Assembly (NCBI RefSeq): GCF_004016525.1
Contig: NZ_SACJ01000003.1
Location: 1-64,000, forward strand
DNA: 64,000 nucleotides
Source: Flavobacterium sufflavum
GTDB lineage: Bacteria; Bacteroidota; Bacteroidia; Flavobacteriales; Flavobacteriaceae
Direction: 5' to 3'
Part shown: piece by piece, positions 1-8,717 of the stretch
How the letters are laid out: every line of letters begins with the position of its first letter
Numbering within the stretch: position 1 is the first letter of the stretch
The notes under the pieces: generated by a model
Told to the model about the DNA's origin: nothing
The model's input: only the letters and a program-made list of their open reading frames with translations
Database searches by the model: none
Made by a program: the position numbers and the translations under genes

Positions 1-1565
1 GCTGCAAGTCCTGTTCTGTCTTCGGTAGTTATACCACCGCCCCAGTTAAAGGTATAAGGGCCTGTTCCTCCAGTTGGAGTAAGGTTAATTGCTCCGGTAG
101 TTCCACCATTACAAGCAACATTCGTAATAACTGTACTTCCTGATACTGCCGCAGTAGGTTGAGTAATTGTAAAATTTTGTGTTCTGGTACAACCATTGGC
201 ATCCGTAACGGTACAGGTATAAGTTTGAGCAGTCAATCCTTCTATTGAAGTTGTTCCGTCACCTGTTGGAGTTCCTGGAGTCCAGTCATAAGTGTATCCA
301 CCAGCTCCTCCTGTTGGAGTGTTGATAGAAGCCGCACCATTTGAACCTCCAAAACAAGCCACATTGGTTTGTGAATTAGGTGTCACTGAAATAGCCGTTG
401 GTTGAGTAATGGTAAAGTTTTTTGTTATCGATGTAGAATTATTATCTGTAATGGTACATGTGTAGTCTCCGGAAGATAGACCTGTTACAGTAACATTATT
501 AGTCCCTATAACAGTATTGGAAGCGTTTTTCCAAGAATAAGTGTAAGGTGCTGTTCCTCCAGAGGGTGCAACAGTAGCTGTACCATTACTACCAGAATAA
601 CAAGACACATTATTCTGAGATGTCGTGGCTGATAATGGGGTAGTATCATTGTCATTTATAGTTCCAATACCAGTAACTCCATAATTATTTAAAACATTTC
701 CACCGGTTATAGCTCCAGTTTTAAAATTAAATGTCTCAGTACTTTCCGAATTACTATCGTCTAAAATAGGAACTCTAACATCTATACTTGTAGTACCTTG
801 TGGGATTGTGACTGTTGAACTTACATTAGTCCATGTACTATTAGAGATATTATAATATTGTAGAGAATTGGTATAATCAGAATTTAATAGCGCACTTACA
901 TCAGACAAAGATGGAGTAAAAGATATGGAAGCATTAGCAGTATTAGATAATGATATAGTAAATGTAATATATCCTGCATTTTCTAAAACACTAGGATTAT
1001 TGATTGTCATAATTGGAGAAGAACCTTGAGTTGCTAATATTGCATTCAAAACTGGGTCAATAGGATCTGAAGATGTACTAACATTTGTACCAACTGTATA
1101 AGCACTTTCCTGACCAGGAACTACTAAAACATAAGCTTCTGAAGAACTCGATACAGTATAGCTTGAATTTGTAGTGATAAAGTTTACACCTAAAGTCGTA
1201 TTTCCTGATTTATTTTGTCTTGAAATAATACCGTAAATTGAAATTAACTGACCGCTACTATCCACATAGGATAATATACCGTTTTCATTATTTCCAGAAT
1301 TAAAAGTTGTCGCAGAGGGTATCGCAGATGTAAAATTAAAACTTGACCCCGAAACCAACGAAACAGACGTAAGCGATTGTGTGTTAGTGTTATAATTAGT
1401 ACCAGAAGCTTTATATACCGTATTAAAGTAAAGGGTTGCTGCATTCAATTGACTTACAGAAGAAAATCCAAAAAATAAACTCAAGAAAATAAGATATTTA
1501 ATTTTTTTTGAAATTGTAAGGTTTAATTCTTCAAATGGATTAGTTGAGTAATTTTTTAATTTCAT
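1..1565 (-). CDS. SprB-repeat surface adhesin, C-terminus beyond the window
   Basis: Large secreted surface protein, cut off by the left window edge; about 521 N-terminal residues are visible. Reading from the ATG at 1565, it has a charged N-terminus, then a hydrophobic signal segment ending near SVSQLNAAT. A region with a Calx-beta-like stretch follows (SISFTPSLSDVSALLNSDY, then TIPQGTTSIDVRVPILDD). At least three SprB-type repeats come next, each starting with a C-x-G-G/S-x-x-G motif and ending in YTCTITD/YTCTVTD then FTITQPTA, with a period of roughly 80 residues. SprB repeats are known from the cell-surface gliding adhesin of Flavobacterium and from other type IX secretion (T9SS) cargo. 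The sorting domain expected at the C-terminus is outside the window. Adhesion or gliding function is inferred from the repeat family only. Confidence 0.8.
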   Translation of the reverse strand, partial: MKLKNYSTNPFEELNLTISKKIKYLIFLSLFFGFSSVSQLNAATLYFNTVYKASGTNYNTNTQSLTSVSLVSGSSFNFTSAIPSATTFNSGNNENGILSYVDSSGQLISIYGIISRQNKSGNTTLGVNFITTNSSYTVSSSSEAYVLVVPGQESAYTVGTNVSTSSDPIDPVLNAILATQGSSPIMTINNPSVLENAGYITFTISLSNTANASISFTPSLSDVSALLNSDYTNSLQYYNISNSTWTNVSSTVTIPQGTTSIDVRVPILDDSNSESTETFNFKTGAITGGNVLNNYGVTGIGTINDNDTTPLSATTSQNNVSCYSGSNGTATVAPSGGTAPYTYSWKNASNTVIGTNNVTVTGLSSGDYTCTITDNNSTSITKNFTITQPTAISVTPNSQTNVACFGGSNGAASINTPTGGAGGYTYDWTPGTPTGDGTTSIEGLTAQTYTCTVTDANGCTRTQNFTITQPTAAVSGSTVITNVACNGGTTGAINLTPTGGTGPYTFNWGGGITTEDRTGLA

Positions 1566-2057
1566 AAAATAGTTTTTGAATTCAAACCAAAAATATAAAA
1601 TAACATTTACAAACGTTAACATTTTTTTAATAATCATCAAAACTAATTCGGCTATCAAACTAAAACTATTTAGGTACTTATAAATTAAAATTATTGATTA
1701 ATAATTGAATAAAAAACAATCTGAACATCATAGATATATACCTAAAAAACACTCTATTAGCAAAGTGTTTCCTTTTTAAAAATTGCTTTGAAAATGTGAA
1801 AAGAAAAATCTTAGAACTAAAAAAATCTTGATAATCGAATATTTGAGATACATTCAATGAAAAAACATAAATGAAATGATGCCGCCTCAAATATCAACAA
1901 ACAGCCTATTTAGTTTCAGTTTTAAGCAAGAAAAATTTTAAACAATAATGCTTTTTTTCTTTCTAATAATAAAAAAGAATAAATTAGCATACTATAAAAA
2001 AGAAACTCATTCGATAATTTTCTTTTCTTAACCATCACAGCCTAAAATATTTTTTTA
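1566..2057. other. Intergenic region between divergent genes
   Basis: This 492-base, very AT-rich gap lies between the minus-strand adhesin and the plus-strand regulator at 2058, so both promoters should be here. I see no RNA gene and no convincing protein gene. A 70-codon minus-strand frame at 1678-1890 has unbiased, phenylalanine-rich composition and looks like chance. An imperfect dyad around AACGTT at 1608-1621 is noted but is too weak to call an operator. Confidence 0.5.
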
Positions 2058-3995
2058 ATGAAGAACACCATATCGCAAAGGGTAGCCGATTTTTTGAAAA
2101 ACTTCCCTCCTTTTAATTATTTAGAACAAAATGACATTGAAGTCCTTTCAGAACAGGTATCTATAATTTACAAAGACAAAGGAGCCGTAATTTTCACTGA
2201 AAATGAAGAAACCCATGATTCCTTTTATGTGGTTCACAAAGGTGCTGTTGAACTTCTAAAAAATCAAAAAAACGATATTTTAGATATGTGCGACGAAGGC
2301 GATATATTTGGTTTACGCCCTTTAATTGCACATGAAAATTACAAAATGGAAGCCAGAACGCACGAAGAAACGATTCTTTATGCCATTCCAATTGCTGTTT
2401 TCAAACCTTATGCTATAAAAAATTCAAATGTTGGAAGCTTTATCATAGAAAGTTTTGCTTCTAATACACATAATCCCTATTCTAAAAGTCATCGTGGAAA
2501 ACTATATGGTAATGCTTTTGACGACGAAAGCAATGCCGATGAAGTAATCGACACCGATAATAAGATACTCGATTTACAACCTATTAAATACTCTAAAAAG
2601 ATAATTACCTGCTCACGCGCGACTACGGCTAAAGAAATTGCCGTAACAATGACTAAGAAAAACATTGGTGCCATGCTGGTGGTTGAAGACATGTTGCCAA
2701 TAGGAATTATTACCGACAAAGATTTAAGGAATAAAATTGTAACCGGAGAATATTCTATCAACACTACAGCCGATGTAATTATGAATTCTCCCGTAATTAC
2801 TTATTCTAAAAAGATGACCATTACTCAGGCACAAATGGCCATGATGAAAAGCAATATCAGCCATTTATGTCTAACAAAAGACGGAACAGCTAATACCAAG
2901 GCTATAGGAATTCTTTCGAAACACGATGTAATGGTGGCTCTTGGGAATAATCCCGCCGTACTGATAAAAGCCTTAAAAAGAGTAAAAAAAGCAAAGGCCA
3001 TCAAACCCATACGTGCCAAAATAATGCAGTTATTACAAGGCTATTTAGACCAAAACATTCCTATTACTCTAACTTCTAAAATAATTACTGAACTCAATGA
3101 TGCCTGTATCAAAAGAGTGATAGAGCTATCATTAGCCAAAATGAAAACTCCTCCTCCGGTAAAATTTTCCTGGCTGGCACTAGGTAGTCAGGGGCGCAGT
3201 GAGCAATTGTTACATACTGATCAGGATAACGCTTTAATTTATGAAGATGTTCCGGAAGAATTACAGGAAAAAACAAACAACTATTTTCTGGAATTATCGG
3301 CAGCTGTCAACAAAGGTCTTTTTGAAATTGGTTATGATTATTGTCCTGCCGAGATGATGGCTTCTAATCCAAAATGGTGCTTAAGTTTAAACCAATGGAA
3401 AGAATTAGTTCACGACTGGATTAGTAAACCCGGAAAAGACGAAGTCTTACTTTCTTTTATCTTTTTTGACTACAGCCTATCTTATGGCGACAGAGATCTG
3501 GCTAATCAATTATCAGATTATATTTTTGGAGATATTGATGCAAATCCTATCTTCTATGTGCATTTGGTTAGTGGAGCTTTACAAAGTCCATCCCCTACTG
3601 GCTTTTTCAGACAATTTTTAGTAGAACAAGACGGAGCGCACAAGGATTTCTTTGACATAAAAAGGCGTGCCCTAATGCCACTTGCCGACGCTGCAAGAGT
3701 ATTAATTCTATCTCATTCAGTCAAAGGAATCAGTAATACTTATGAACGATTTGAAAAATTAGCCGAACTGGAACCTCAAAATAAAGAACTCTATTTATCT
3801 TGTTCTTATTCGTATAAAGCCTTACTGAAATTCAGGACAAAACAAGGTCTTTTACATCATGATTCCGGACAGTTTATTGAATTAGAATCACTTTCTAAAT
3901 TAGAAAAAGTAAAGCTTAAACGAACTTTTAAAACCATCAAAGAACTTCAAGACGTAATTTCGATGCGTTTTAATCCTGGAAAAATTGCATTATAA
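2058..3995 (+). CDS. Cyclic-nucleotide-binding / CBS / DUF294 nucleotidyltransferase-like regulator
   Basis: Cytoplasmic 645-aa signalling protein with no membrane segment. Domains in order: a cNMP-binding (CAP-like) fold at about residues 18-130, a CBS-domain pair at about 180-300 (IGIITDKDLR, then AIGILSKHD), and a DUF294-type nucleotidyltransferase-like domain at about 335-480. The last has the signature GSQGRSEQ at 376-383 followed by TDQDNAL, where D388 and D390 are the likely metal ligands. A helical DUF294 C-terminal domain follows at about 500-645. This architecture resembles GlnD-like sensors that bind nucleotides. The physiological ligand is unknown. The stop codon overlaps the next gene's ATG by one base (TAATG), so it is translationally coupled to an exonuclease. 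The pairing suggests a shared regulatory job, but that is inference. Confidence 0.85.
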   Translation: MKNTISQRVADFLKNFPPFNYLEQNDIEVLSEQVSIIYKDKGAVIFTENEETHDSFYVVHKGAVELLKNQKNDILDMCDEGDIFGLRPLIAHENYKMEARTHEETILYAIPIAVFKPYAIKNSNVGSFIIESFASNTHNPYSKSHRGKLYGNAFDDESNADEVIDTDNKILDLQPIKYSKKIITCSRATTAKEIAVTMTKKNIGAMLVVEDMLPIGIITDKDLRNKIVTGEYSINTTADVIMNSPVITYSKKMTITQAQMAMMKSNISHLCLTKDGTANTKAIGILSKHDVMVALGNNPAVLIKALKRVKKAKAIKPIRAKIMQLLQGYLDQNIPITLTSKIITELNDACIKRVIELSLAKMKTPPPVKFSWLALGSQGRSEQLLHTDQDNALIYEDVPEELQEKTNNYFLELSAAVNKGLFEIGYDYCPAEMMASNPKWCLSLNQWKELVHDWISKPGKDEVLLSFIFFDYSLSYGDRDLANQLSDYIFGDIDANPIFYVHLVSGALQSPSPTGFFRQFLVEQDGAHKDFFDIKRRALMPLADAARVLILSHSVKGISNTYERFEKLAELEPQNKELYLSCSYSYKALLKFRTKQGLLHHDSGQFIELESLSKLEKVKLKRTFKTIKELQDVISMRFNPGKIAL

Positions 3996-4648
3996 TGACT
4001 ATAAAACAAAAAATTATTGAGTCGCTCCAAATTTTGGGTATTCTTGAAGAACCCATCGACGAGAGTTTGAACATTCCTATAGAATCGGCGCGTTTTGTTG
4101 TTTTAGACACCGAAACAACTGGTTTTGATTATGATGCGGATCGAATACTTTGTATTGGAGCACTTGTTTTGCAAAACGGTACTATAAATGTGCAGGACAG
4201 TTTTGAACATTATATAGATCAGGAACATTTTGATAAATCCAGTGTAGAAATTCACGGAATTATAAGACGTGACGTATTGAATCACAAATCAGAAATTGAA
4301 GTATTACAATTGTTTTTGGACTATCTGGGCGATTCGATTATTATTGCGCATCACACTAAATTTGATGTCACAATGATTAACAATGCTTTAGAACGAAACG
4401 GATTGGATAAACTAAGGAACAAAACCTTAGACACCGCTGTTTTATATAAAAGAACACTCATTAAATCCAACTTGCTTCAATATAAAGATCATTACACCTT
4501 AGATGACTTAGCCGATAAATTTGACATCTCCAAAAAAGACCGTCATACCGCTATAGGAGATGCTTATATTACCGCTATAGCTTTCCTTAAAATCATAAAA
4601 AAACTAAAAGAAAAAAATCCAATTATGCTGTATCATCTTTTTAGATAA
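3995..4648 (+). CDS. DnaQ-like 3'-5' exonuclease (DEDDh family)
   Basis: A 217-aa exonuclease of the DNA polymerase III epsilon type. Exo I is the DTETTGFD motif (D38, E40), Exo II lies in IIAHHTKFDV, and Exo III is DRHTAIGDA, whose histidine places it in the DEDDh subgroup. It is a stand-alone nuclease: no helicase, GIY-YIG or polymerase domain is attached. Its ATG overlaps the stop codon of the cNMP/CBS/DUF294 protein, a gene pair also known from other bacteria. It could proofread, trim DNA in repair, or degrade oligoribonucleotides; sequence alone does not choose. A convergent hairpin follows at 4655-4686. Confidence 0.88.
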   Translation: MTIKQKIIESLQILGILEEPIDESLNIPIESARFVVLDTETTGFDYDADRILCIGALVLQNGTINVQDSFEHYIDQEHFDKSSVEIHGIIRRDVLNHKSEIEVLQLFLDYLGDSIIIAHHTKFDVTMINNALERNGLDKLRNKTLDTAVLYKRTLIKSNLLQYKDHYTLDDLADKFDISKKDRHTAIGDAYITAIAFLKIIKKLKEKNPIMLYHLFR

Positions 4649-4654
4649 ATAAAA

Positions 4655-4686
4655 TACCCCAAAATAGTAGTTAGCTTTTTGGGGTA
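4655..4686. terminator. Hairpin between convergent genes
   Basis: The arms TACCCCAAAA and TTTTGGGGTA form a perfect 10-bp stem with a 12-base loop between the exonuclease stop (plus strand) and the kup stop (minus strand). It is followed by only a weak T tract on the plus strand. Position and symmetry suggest a terminator serving both genes. Confidence 0.6.
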
Positions 4687-4712
4687 ATTCAAGAACAATA
4701 TCTATTTGAAAA

Positions 4713-6659
4713 TTAGTTCATCTGTATTTTTCTTTCTAAATCTAAATTAACGATAGGCTGATAAACAATAGGAATCTCTTCAATTTCAACATCACTTTTA
4801 TCCAATCCAAAAGCTCTTATATCCGAAAGAGAACAATTTTTAAGCATATAATAGGAATTTAATAATAGTGCATCTTTAACGGTAAATTCATTTTCAACAG
4901 ATAAGAATTTCTCCAAAATAACGAATTTAAAATCTGGTTCAGCATTGTATTTCGTGGATCCATCCGGACGAATATGTAAATTCAATTCTTTCTTCTTAAC
5001 CAAATCCTGAACGATTTTTTTAAAATACAATTCTACTTTAGGCTGGATTCTAAACCCAATATTCAGCACAATTTTAATTACTTTATCGTCTAATAATTCT
5101 ATTACTTCATAATTCAATGTAAATGGATCGTTGGTTCTGTTTATATGAAAAAACCAATAAACATCAGCTCTTTTTGGCTTTTTAGAAAAAATAGAATTCA
5201 ATATCTTTTCCTCAATTTCATAATTTCTGTCCGCCTTAGACAAATAAATCAAATGGGTAGCATATTTTGGAATACTGTCATCATTACTCAATTCCTGAAA
5301 CTGCTGTGTGTGTTCAACAAGATTTGTAAATTTCAAAAATTTATTATTGATTTTTCTAGAAAAAAACCAAACATACATTGTCATAAAAATAAACAGTTCG
5401 AAAAACAAAAACATCCATCTTTCTTTAATCTTAACAATATTGGCAACAAAAAAAGCAATTTCAATAACAGCAAAAACAGCGATGATACCTGCAATCAAAA
5501 TTCTGTTTAATTTTTTGATGTAAATCAGATAATAATTTAAAAGTACTGTAGTCATCAACATAGCTATGGTTATCGAAAATCCATAAGCAGCCTCCATGTG
5601 GGTCGAATTTTTAAAATACAAAATCATTAAAATACAGCCTACCCAAAGAATGGTATTGACAGATGGAATATAGATTTGTCCTTTTAGATTTGTAGGATTA
5701 CGCATAGCAACCCTTGGCCAGAAATTAAGCGACACCGCTTCGTTTATCAATGTATAAGACCCACTTATTAAGGCCTGGGAAGCAATAATTGCCGCCAAAG
5801 TTGCGATAATTATACCCGAAAAAAGAAACCATTGCGGCATTATCTGGTAAAATGGATTCCTGTCTTCAAGAAATAATTTCCCCTGGGTCATCAGCCAGGA
5901 TGCCTGTCCTAAATAATTAACTACCAAAGCAATTTTAACAAAAATCCAGGTAATTCGGATGTTCTTTTTACCGCAATGCCCCAAATCTGAATATAATGCC
6001 TCTGCTCCTGTTGTACAAAGGAAAACACCTCCTAATAACCAAAATCCATGAGGATATTCCACTAATAATTCATAAGCATATATTGGGTTTAATGCTTTCA
6101 GAATTGAAGGATGTTCCAGGATTTGCACAAATCCCAATATGAAAAGCATTGAAAACCAAATGACCATTGCAGGCCCAAAAAACGAACCTACCTTTTGCGT
6201 ACCAAAACGTTGAAAAAAGAACAATCCCGATAAAATTACAATCACAATGGGCAAAGTGGGAATGTGCGGAAAAACAACTTCGATACCTTCCACTGCCGAA
6301 GCAACTGAAATGGGAGGCGTAATAATCCCATCTGCCAGAAGTGTTGTTGCACCAAGAATAGTAGGAATCACTAACCTTCCTTTTCCAAAACGTTTTACTA
6401 ATGCATAAAGAGAAAAAACGCCTCCTTCGCCATGATTATCTGCCGAAAGTGTTAACAAAATATATTTAATTGTGGTTTGAAAAGTAAGTGTCCAAAAAAC
6501 ACAGGAAATACCTCCATACACCAATAATTCGGATATTTCTTTGGTTCCAATTATCGATTTCATAACATATAACGGACTCGTTCCAATATCACCATAAATG
6601 ATACCGAGAGCCACCAAAAGTGAGGCTGCCGTTACTTTTTCAATTACAGATTTATTCAT
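4713..6659 (-). CDS. kup: Kup-family potassium uptake permease
   Basis: A 648-aa inner-membrane K+ transporter (KUP/HAK/KT family), normal length for Kup. The diagnostic first-helix motif GIIYGDIGTSPLYV lies near residues 18-31. About twelve hydrophobic segments follow to about residue 440, and then a hydrophilic cytoplasmic C-terminal domain of about 200 residues. Kup proteins are thought to import K+ with protons, mainly at low pH or high osmolarity. Upstream, in the same orientation after a 110-base gap, lies a KdpD/KdpE-like two-component pair, and no kdpFABC pump is visible. The simplest inference is that the pair controls potassium uptake through this permease. The start is the ATG at 6659, which gives the canonical N-terminus. 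Confidence 0.95.
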   Translation of the reverse strand: MNKSVIEKVTAASLLVALGIIYGDIGTSPLYVMKSIIGTKEISELLVYGGISCVFWTLTFQTTIKYILLTLSADNHGEGGVFSLYALVKRFGKGRLVIPTILGATTLLADGIITPPISVASAVEGIEVVFPHIPTLPIVIVILSGLFFFQRFGTQKVGSFFGPAMVIWFSMLFILGFVQILEHPSILKALNPIYAYELLVEYPHGFWLLGGVFLCTTGAEALYSDLGHCGKKNIRITWIFVKIALVVNYLGQASWLMTQGKLFLEDRNPFYQIMPQWFLFSGIIIATLAAIIASQALISGSYTLINEAVSLNFWPRVAMRNPTNLKGQIYIPSVNTILWVGCILMILYFKNSTHMEAAYGFSITIAMLMTTVLLNYYLIYIKKLNRILIAGIIAVFAVIEIAFFVANIVKIKERWMFLFFELFIFMTMYVWFFSRKINNKFLKFTNLVEHTQQFQELSNDDSIPKYATHLIYLSKADRNYEIEEKILNSIFSKKPKRADVYWFFHINRTNDPFTLNYEVIELLDDKVIKIVLNIGFRIQPKVELYFKKIVQDLVKKKELNLHIRPDGSTKYNAEPDFKFVILEKFLSVENEFTVKDALLLNSYYMLKNCSLSDIRAFGLDKSDVEIEEIPIVYQPIVNLDLERKIQMN

Positions 6660-6769
6660 TTTTATTGTATTTTTTAATTTAAAATAAGTTCATTTTTAAG
6701 CATAAGTATCCTCATCGCGATAAGACAAGTTCTCGCAATGCATTTTTTTTCGAATATTTCTTTTAGATT

Positions 6770-7456
6770 TTAACCCGTATTGAATCGGTAACCAACCCCC
6801 GATTCAGTAATGATAAATTTAGGATGATTGGAATCTGCTTCTATTTTTTTACGAAGCTGTGCGACAAAAACACGTAAATATTGTGTTTGATCAGAATAAC
6901 TATTCCCCCAGACTTCTTTGAGTAAATACTGATGTGTAAGCACTTTGCCTTCGTTTTTCACCAAAATAGCAAGCAAATTATATTCAGTAGTAGTTAATTT
7001 TAAAATTTCATCATTTCGCTTAACAATTCTGGAAGTAAAATCAATTGAAATTTCGCCAAATTCAATAATGGGTTCATTTTCTTTCTGAGCTAAATTTCTC
7101 AGTACACTTCTAATCCTGGCTAATAATTCCTGAGTCCTGAACGGTTTTGTCAGATAATCATTGGCTCCGTTATCAAGAGCTTTTACAATTTCGTCTTCGG
7201 TATTTTTTACTGATAAAATAATAATGGGCTTTTTGTACCACTCTCTTAATCTTTCCAAAACCAGCTGTCCGTCCTCATCTGGCAAACCTAAATCCAAAAT
7301 AATTAAATCAGGCTGATGATTAGCTGAAAGTGACAATCCTTCTTTAGCGTTTACCGCAAAAAAAGTTTTATAGCCATTAGATTCCAAAGCAATTTCCAAC
7401 AATTTTCTAATTTGGACTTCATCATCTATAATTAGTATTTCGACAGGATTATTCAT
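6770..7456 (-). CDS. KdpE-like OmpR-family response regulator
   Basis: A 228-aa two-component response regulator. The receiver domain (1-120) has the acidic pair at D11/D12, phosphoacceptor D55 (in IILDLGLPDEDG) and the conserved lysine of LTKPF. A winged-helix OmpR/PhoB DNA-binding domain occupies about 130-225, with the recognition region near GVGYRF at the end. It overlaps the upstream sensor kinase gene by 8 bases, so the two are co-translated. KdpE proteins normally activate the kdp K+ pump operon; here the downstream gene is kup. The assignment as KdpE rests on overall similarity and the KdpD-like partner. Confidence 0.85.
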   Translation of the reverse strand: MNNPVEILIIDDEVQIRKLLEIALESNGYKTFFAVNAKEGLSLSANHQPDLIILDLGLPDEDGQLVLERLREWYKKPIIILSVKNTEDEIVKALDNGANDYLTKPFRTQELLARIRSVLRNLAQKENEPIIEFGEISIDFTSRIVKRNDEILKLTTTEYNLLAILVKNEGKVLTHQYLLKEVWGNSYSDQTQYLRVFVAQLRKKIEADSNHPKFIITESGVGYRFNTG

Positions 7457-8561
7457 TTGAAATTTCTTTAGTATTCATTACTAATGCCGGAAAAGATAAT
7501 TTAAAAACCGAACCGCCACTCTCCTTATTTTCCAAGGTTACTTTTCCGTTTTGGGCTTCCACAAAACCTTTTACAATAGATAATCCAAGTCCTGTTCCTC
7601 CGGTTTTTGAATTTTGAAGTCGGTAAAATTTATCAAAAACCTGATCGATTTCTTCCTCGGGAAACCCCAAACCGTCATCAGAAACAGTTATGATACATGT
7701 CTCTAATCTATCCGGATTATAGTCAAAATTAACAATGGGATTATAAACTGCACTTAATTCTATTTTAGCTCCTTTGGGCGTATATTGGGATGCGTTAAAA
7801 ACCAAATTGTAAATAATTTGCTCCATCAACCCATAATCCAATTTAAAAAGCGGCAAATTTTCATCAATAGTAACCTTAACTTTATGAAATTTTAAATCTT
7901 CTTTGAGATTATCTAATACATTATAAAACAACTCGTTTATATCACACCAATCCATCTTGGCTTCAATAACACCCGATTCTAATCGGGACATATTTAGTAA
8001 ATTTTCTACCTGATGATTAAGTCGTAAAGAAGCTTTCTCAATTTCAGAATACAATTTTAATTTATTCTCTTCGGAAATAGTTACATTTTGACTTTGAATA
8101 GTATCAATTGCTCCCATAATTGCCGAAATAGGAGTTCTCAATTCATGCGATAGTGAATCTAATAAGGCATTATACAATTTCATTGTACTAAACCGAACCT
8201 GCTTTATTTGCAGCATTTTCTCTGTTTTTCTAATTTTATGAGTCAAAACTCCATTAAGAAAAGCAATCACAAAAAACAAAATGAATAATAAAGTATCTTC
8301 AGCATTACTGATATGTAAAGTATAATAAGGCTTAATAAACAAGAAATTTAAAATCAATGCGCTCAGGAAAGCACTCAATAAGACTGGCAAAATATCTAAA
8401 ACCATTGCCAATAATGACACCATAACAAGCAATATGTATGCTGCAATTTTATAATCTAAATAATCTCTTGTAAATAAACACAATACCGACACCAAACATA
8501 CCGAACATATGCTTATCAGGTATTGATTTTTGATCTTTATTTGTCTTAAAATACTTTTCAT
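7449..8561 (-). CDS. KdpD-like sensor histidine kinase lacking the N-terminal sensor domains
   Basis: A 370-aa membrane histidine kinase. Four hydrophobic segments within residues 15-107 match the DUF4118 KdpD membrane module. The HisKA domain follows, with phosphoacceptor H139 in SLSHELRTPISAI, and then a HATPase domain with the G-box GTGLGLSIVKGF. Canonical KdpD is near 900 aa and begins with a cytoplasmic KdpD/Usp region that contains a Walker motif. That region is missing here, with no upstream frame to hold it. The gene overlaps the KdpE-like regulator. Signal perception must therefore use the membrane module or partner proteins (inference). Short KdpD forms of this kind occur in other Bacteroidota. 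Confidence 0.85.
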   Translation of the reverse strand: MKSILRQIKIKNQYLISICSVCLVSVLCLFTRDYLDYKIAAYILLVMVSLLAMVLDILPVLLSAFLSALILNFLFIKPYYTLHISNAEDTLLFILFFVIAFLNGVLTHKIRKTEKMLQIKQVRFSTMKLYNALLDSLSHELRTPISAIMGAIDTIQSQNVTISEENKLKLYSEIEKASLRLNHQVENLLNMSRLESGVIEAKMDWCDINELFYNVLDNLKEDLKFHKVKVTIDENLPLFKLDYGLMEQIIYNLVFNASQYTPKGAKIELSAVYNPIVNFDYNPDRLETCIITVSDDGLGFPEEEIDQVFDKFYRLQNSKTGGTGLGLSIVKGFVEAQNGKVTLENKESGGSVFKLSFPALVMNTKEISNE

Positions 8562-8653
8562 TTTAATTCCTGCATTATTTATAGGACAAAGTTAAATGAT
8601 ATGTTATAAGTATTTTATAATAAAAACAAACCAGATATAAAGATTTTATAAAG

Positions 8654-8694
8654 ATTGTAATGACTGTGTTGATTTAAAAAACAGTCATTACAAT
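8654..8694 (-). terminator. Terminator hairpin downstream of parC
   Basis: A perfect 14-bp stem (ATTGTAATGACTGT at 8654-8667 with ACAGTCATTACAAT at 8681-8694) and a 13-base loop, just past the parC stop when read on the minus strand. A second small hairpin with a GAAA tetraloop (8698-8713) lies between it and the stop codon. There is no long U tract after the big stem, so termination efficiency is uncertain. Confidence 0.6.
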
Positions 8695-8717
8695 TTAACT
8701 CCTTTCGGAGCTTTTTA

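Noticed and set aside
1608..1621. TACAAACGTTAACA as a second LacI-type operator
   Set aside because: Shares the AACGTT core with the site at 29352, but three of the seven arm positions do not pair.
1678..1890. 70-codon minus-strand frame in the gap before the regulator gene
   Set aside because: Phenylalanine-rich, typical of chance translation of AT-rich DNA. No homology recognised and no start context.
5145..5510. 121-codon plus-strand frame inside kup
   Set aside because: Antisense to the Kup C-terminal domain; lysine/asparagine-rich chance product.
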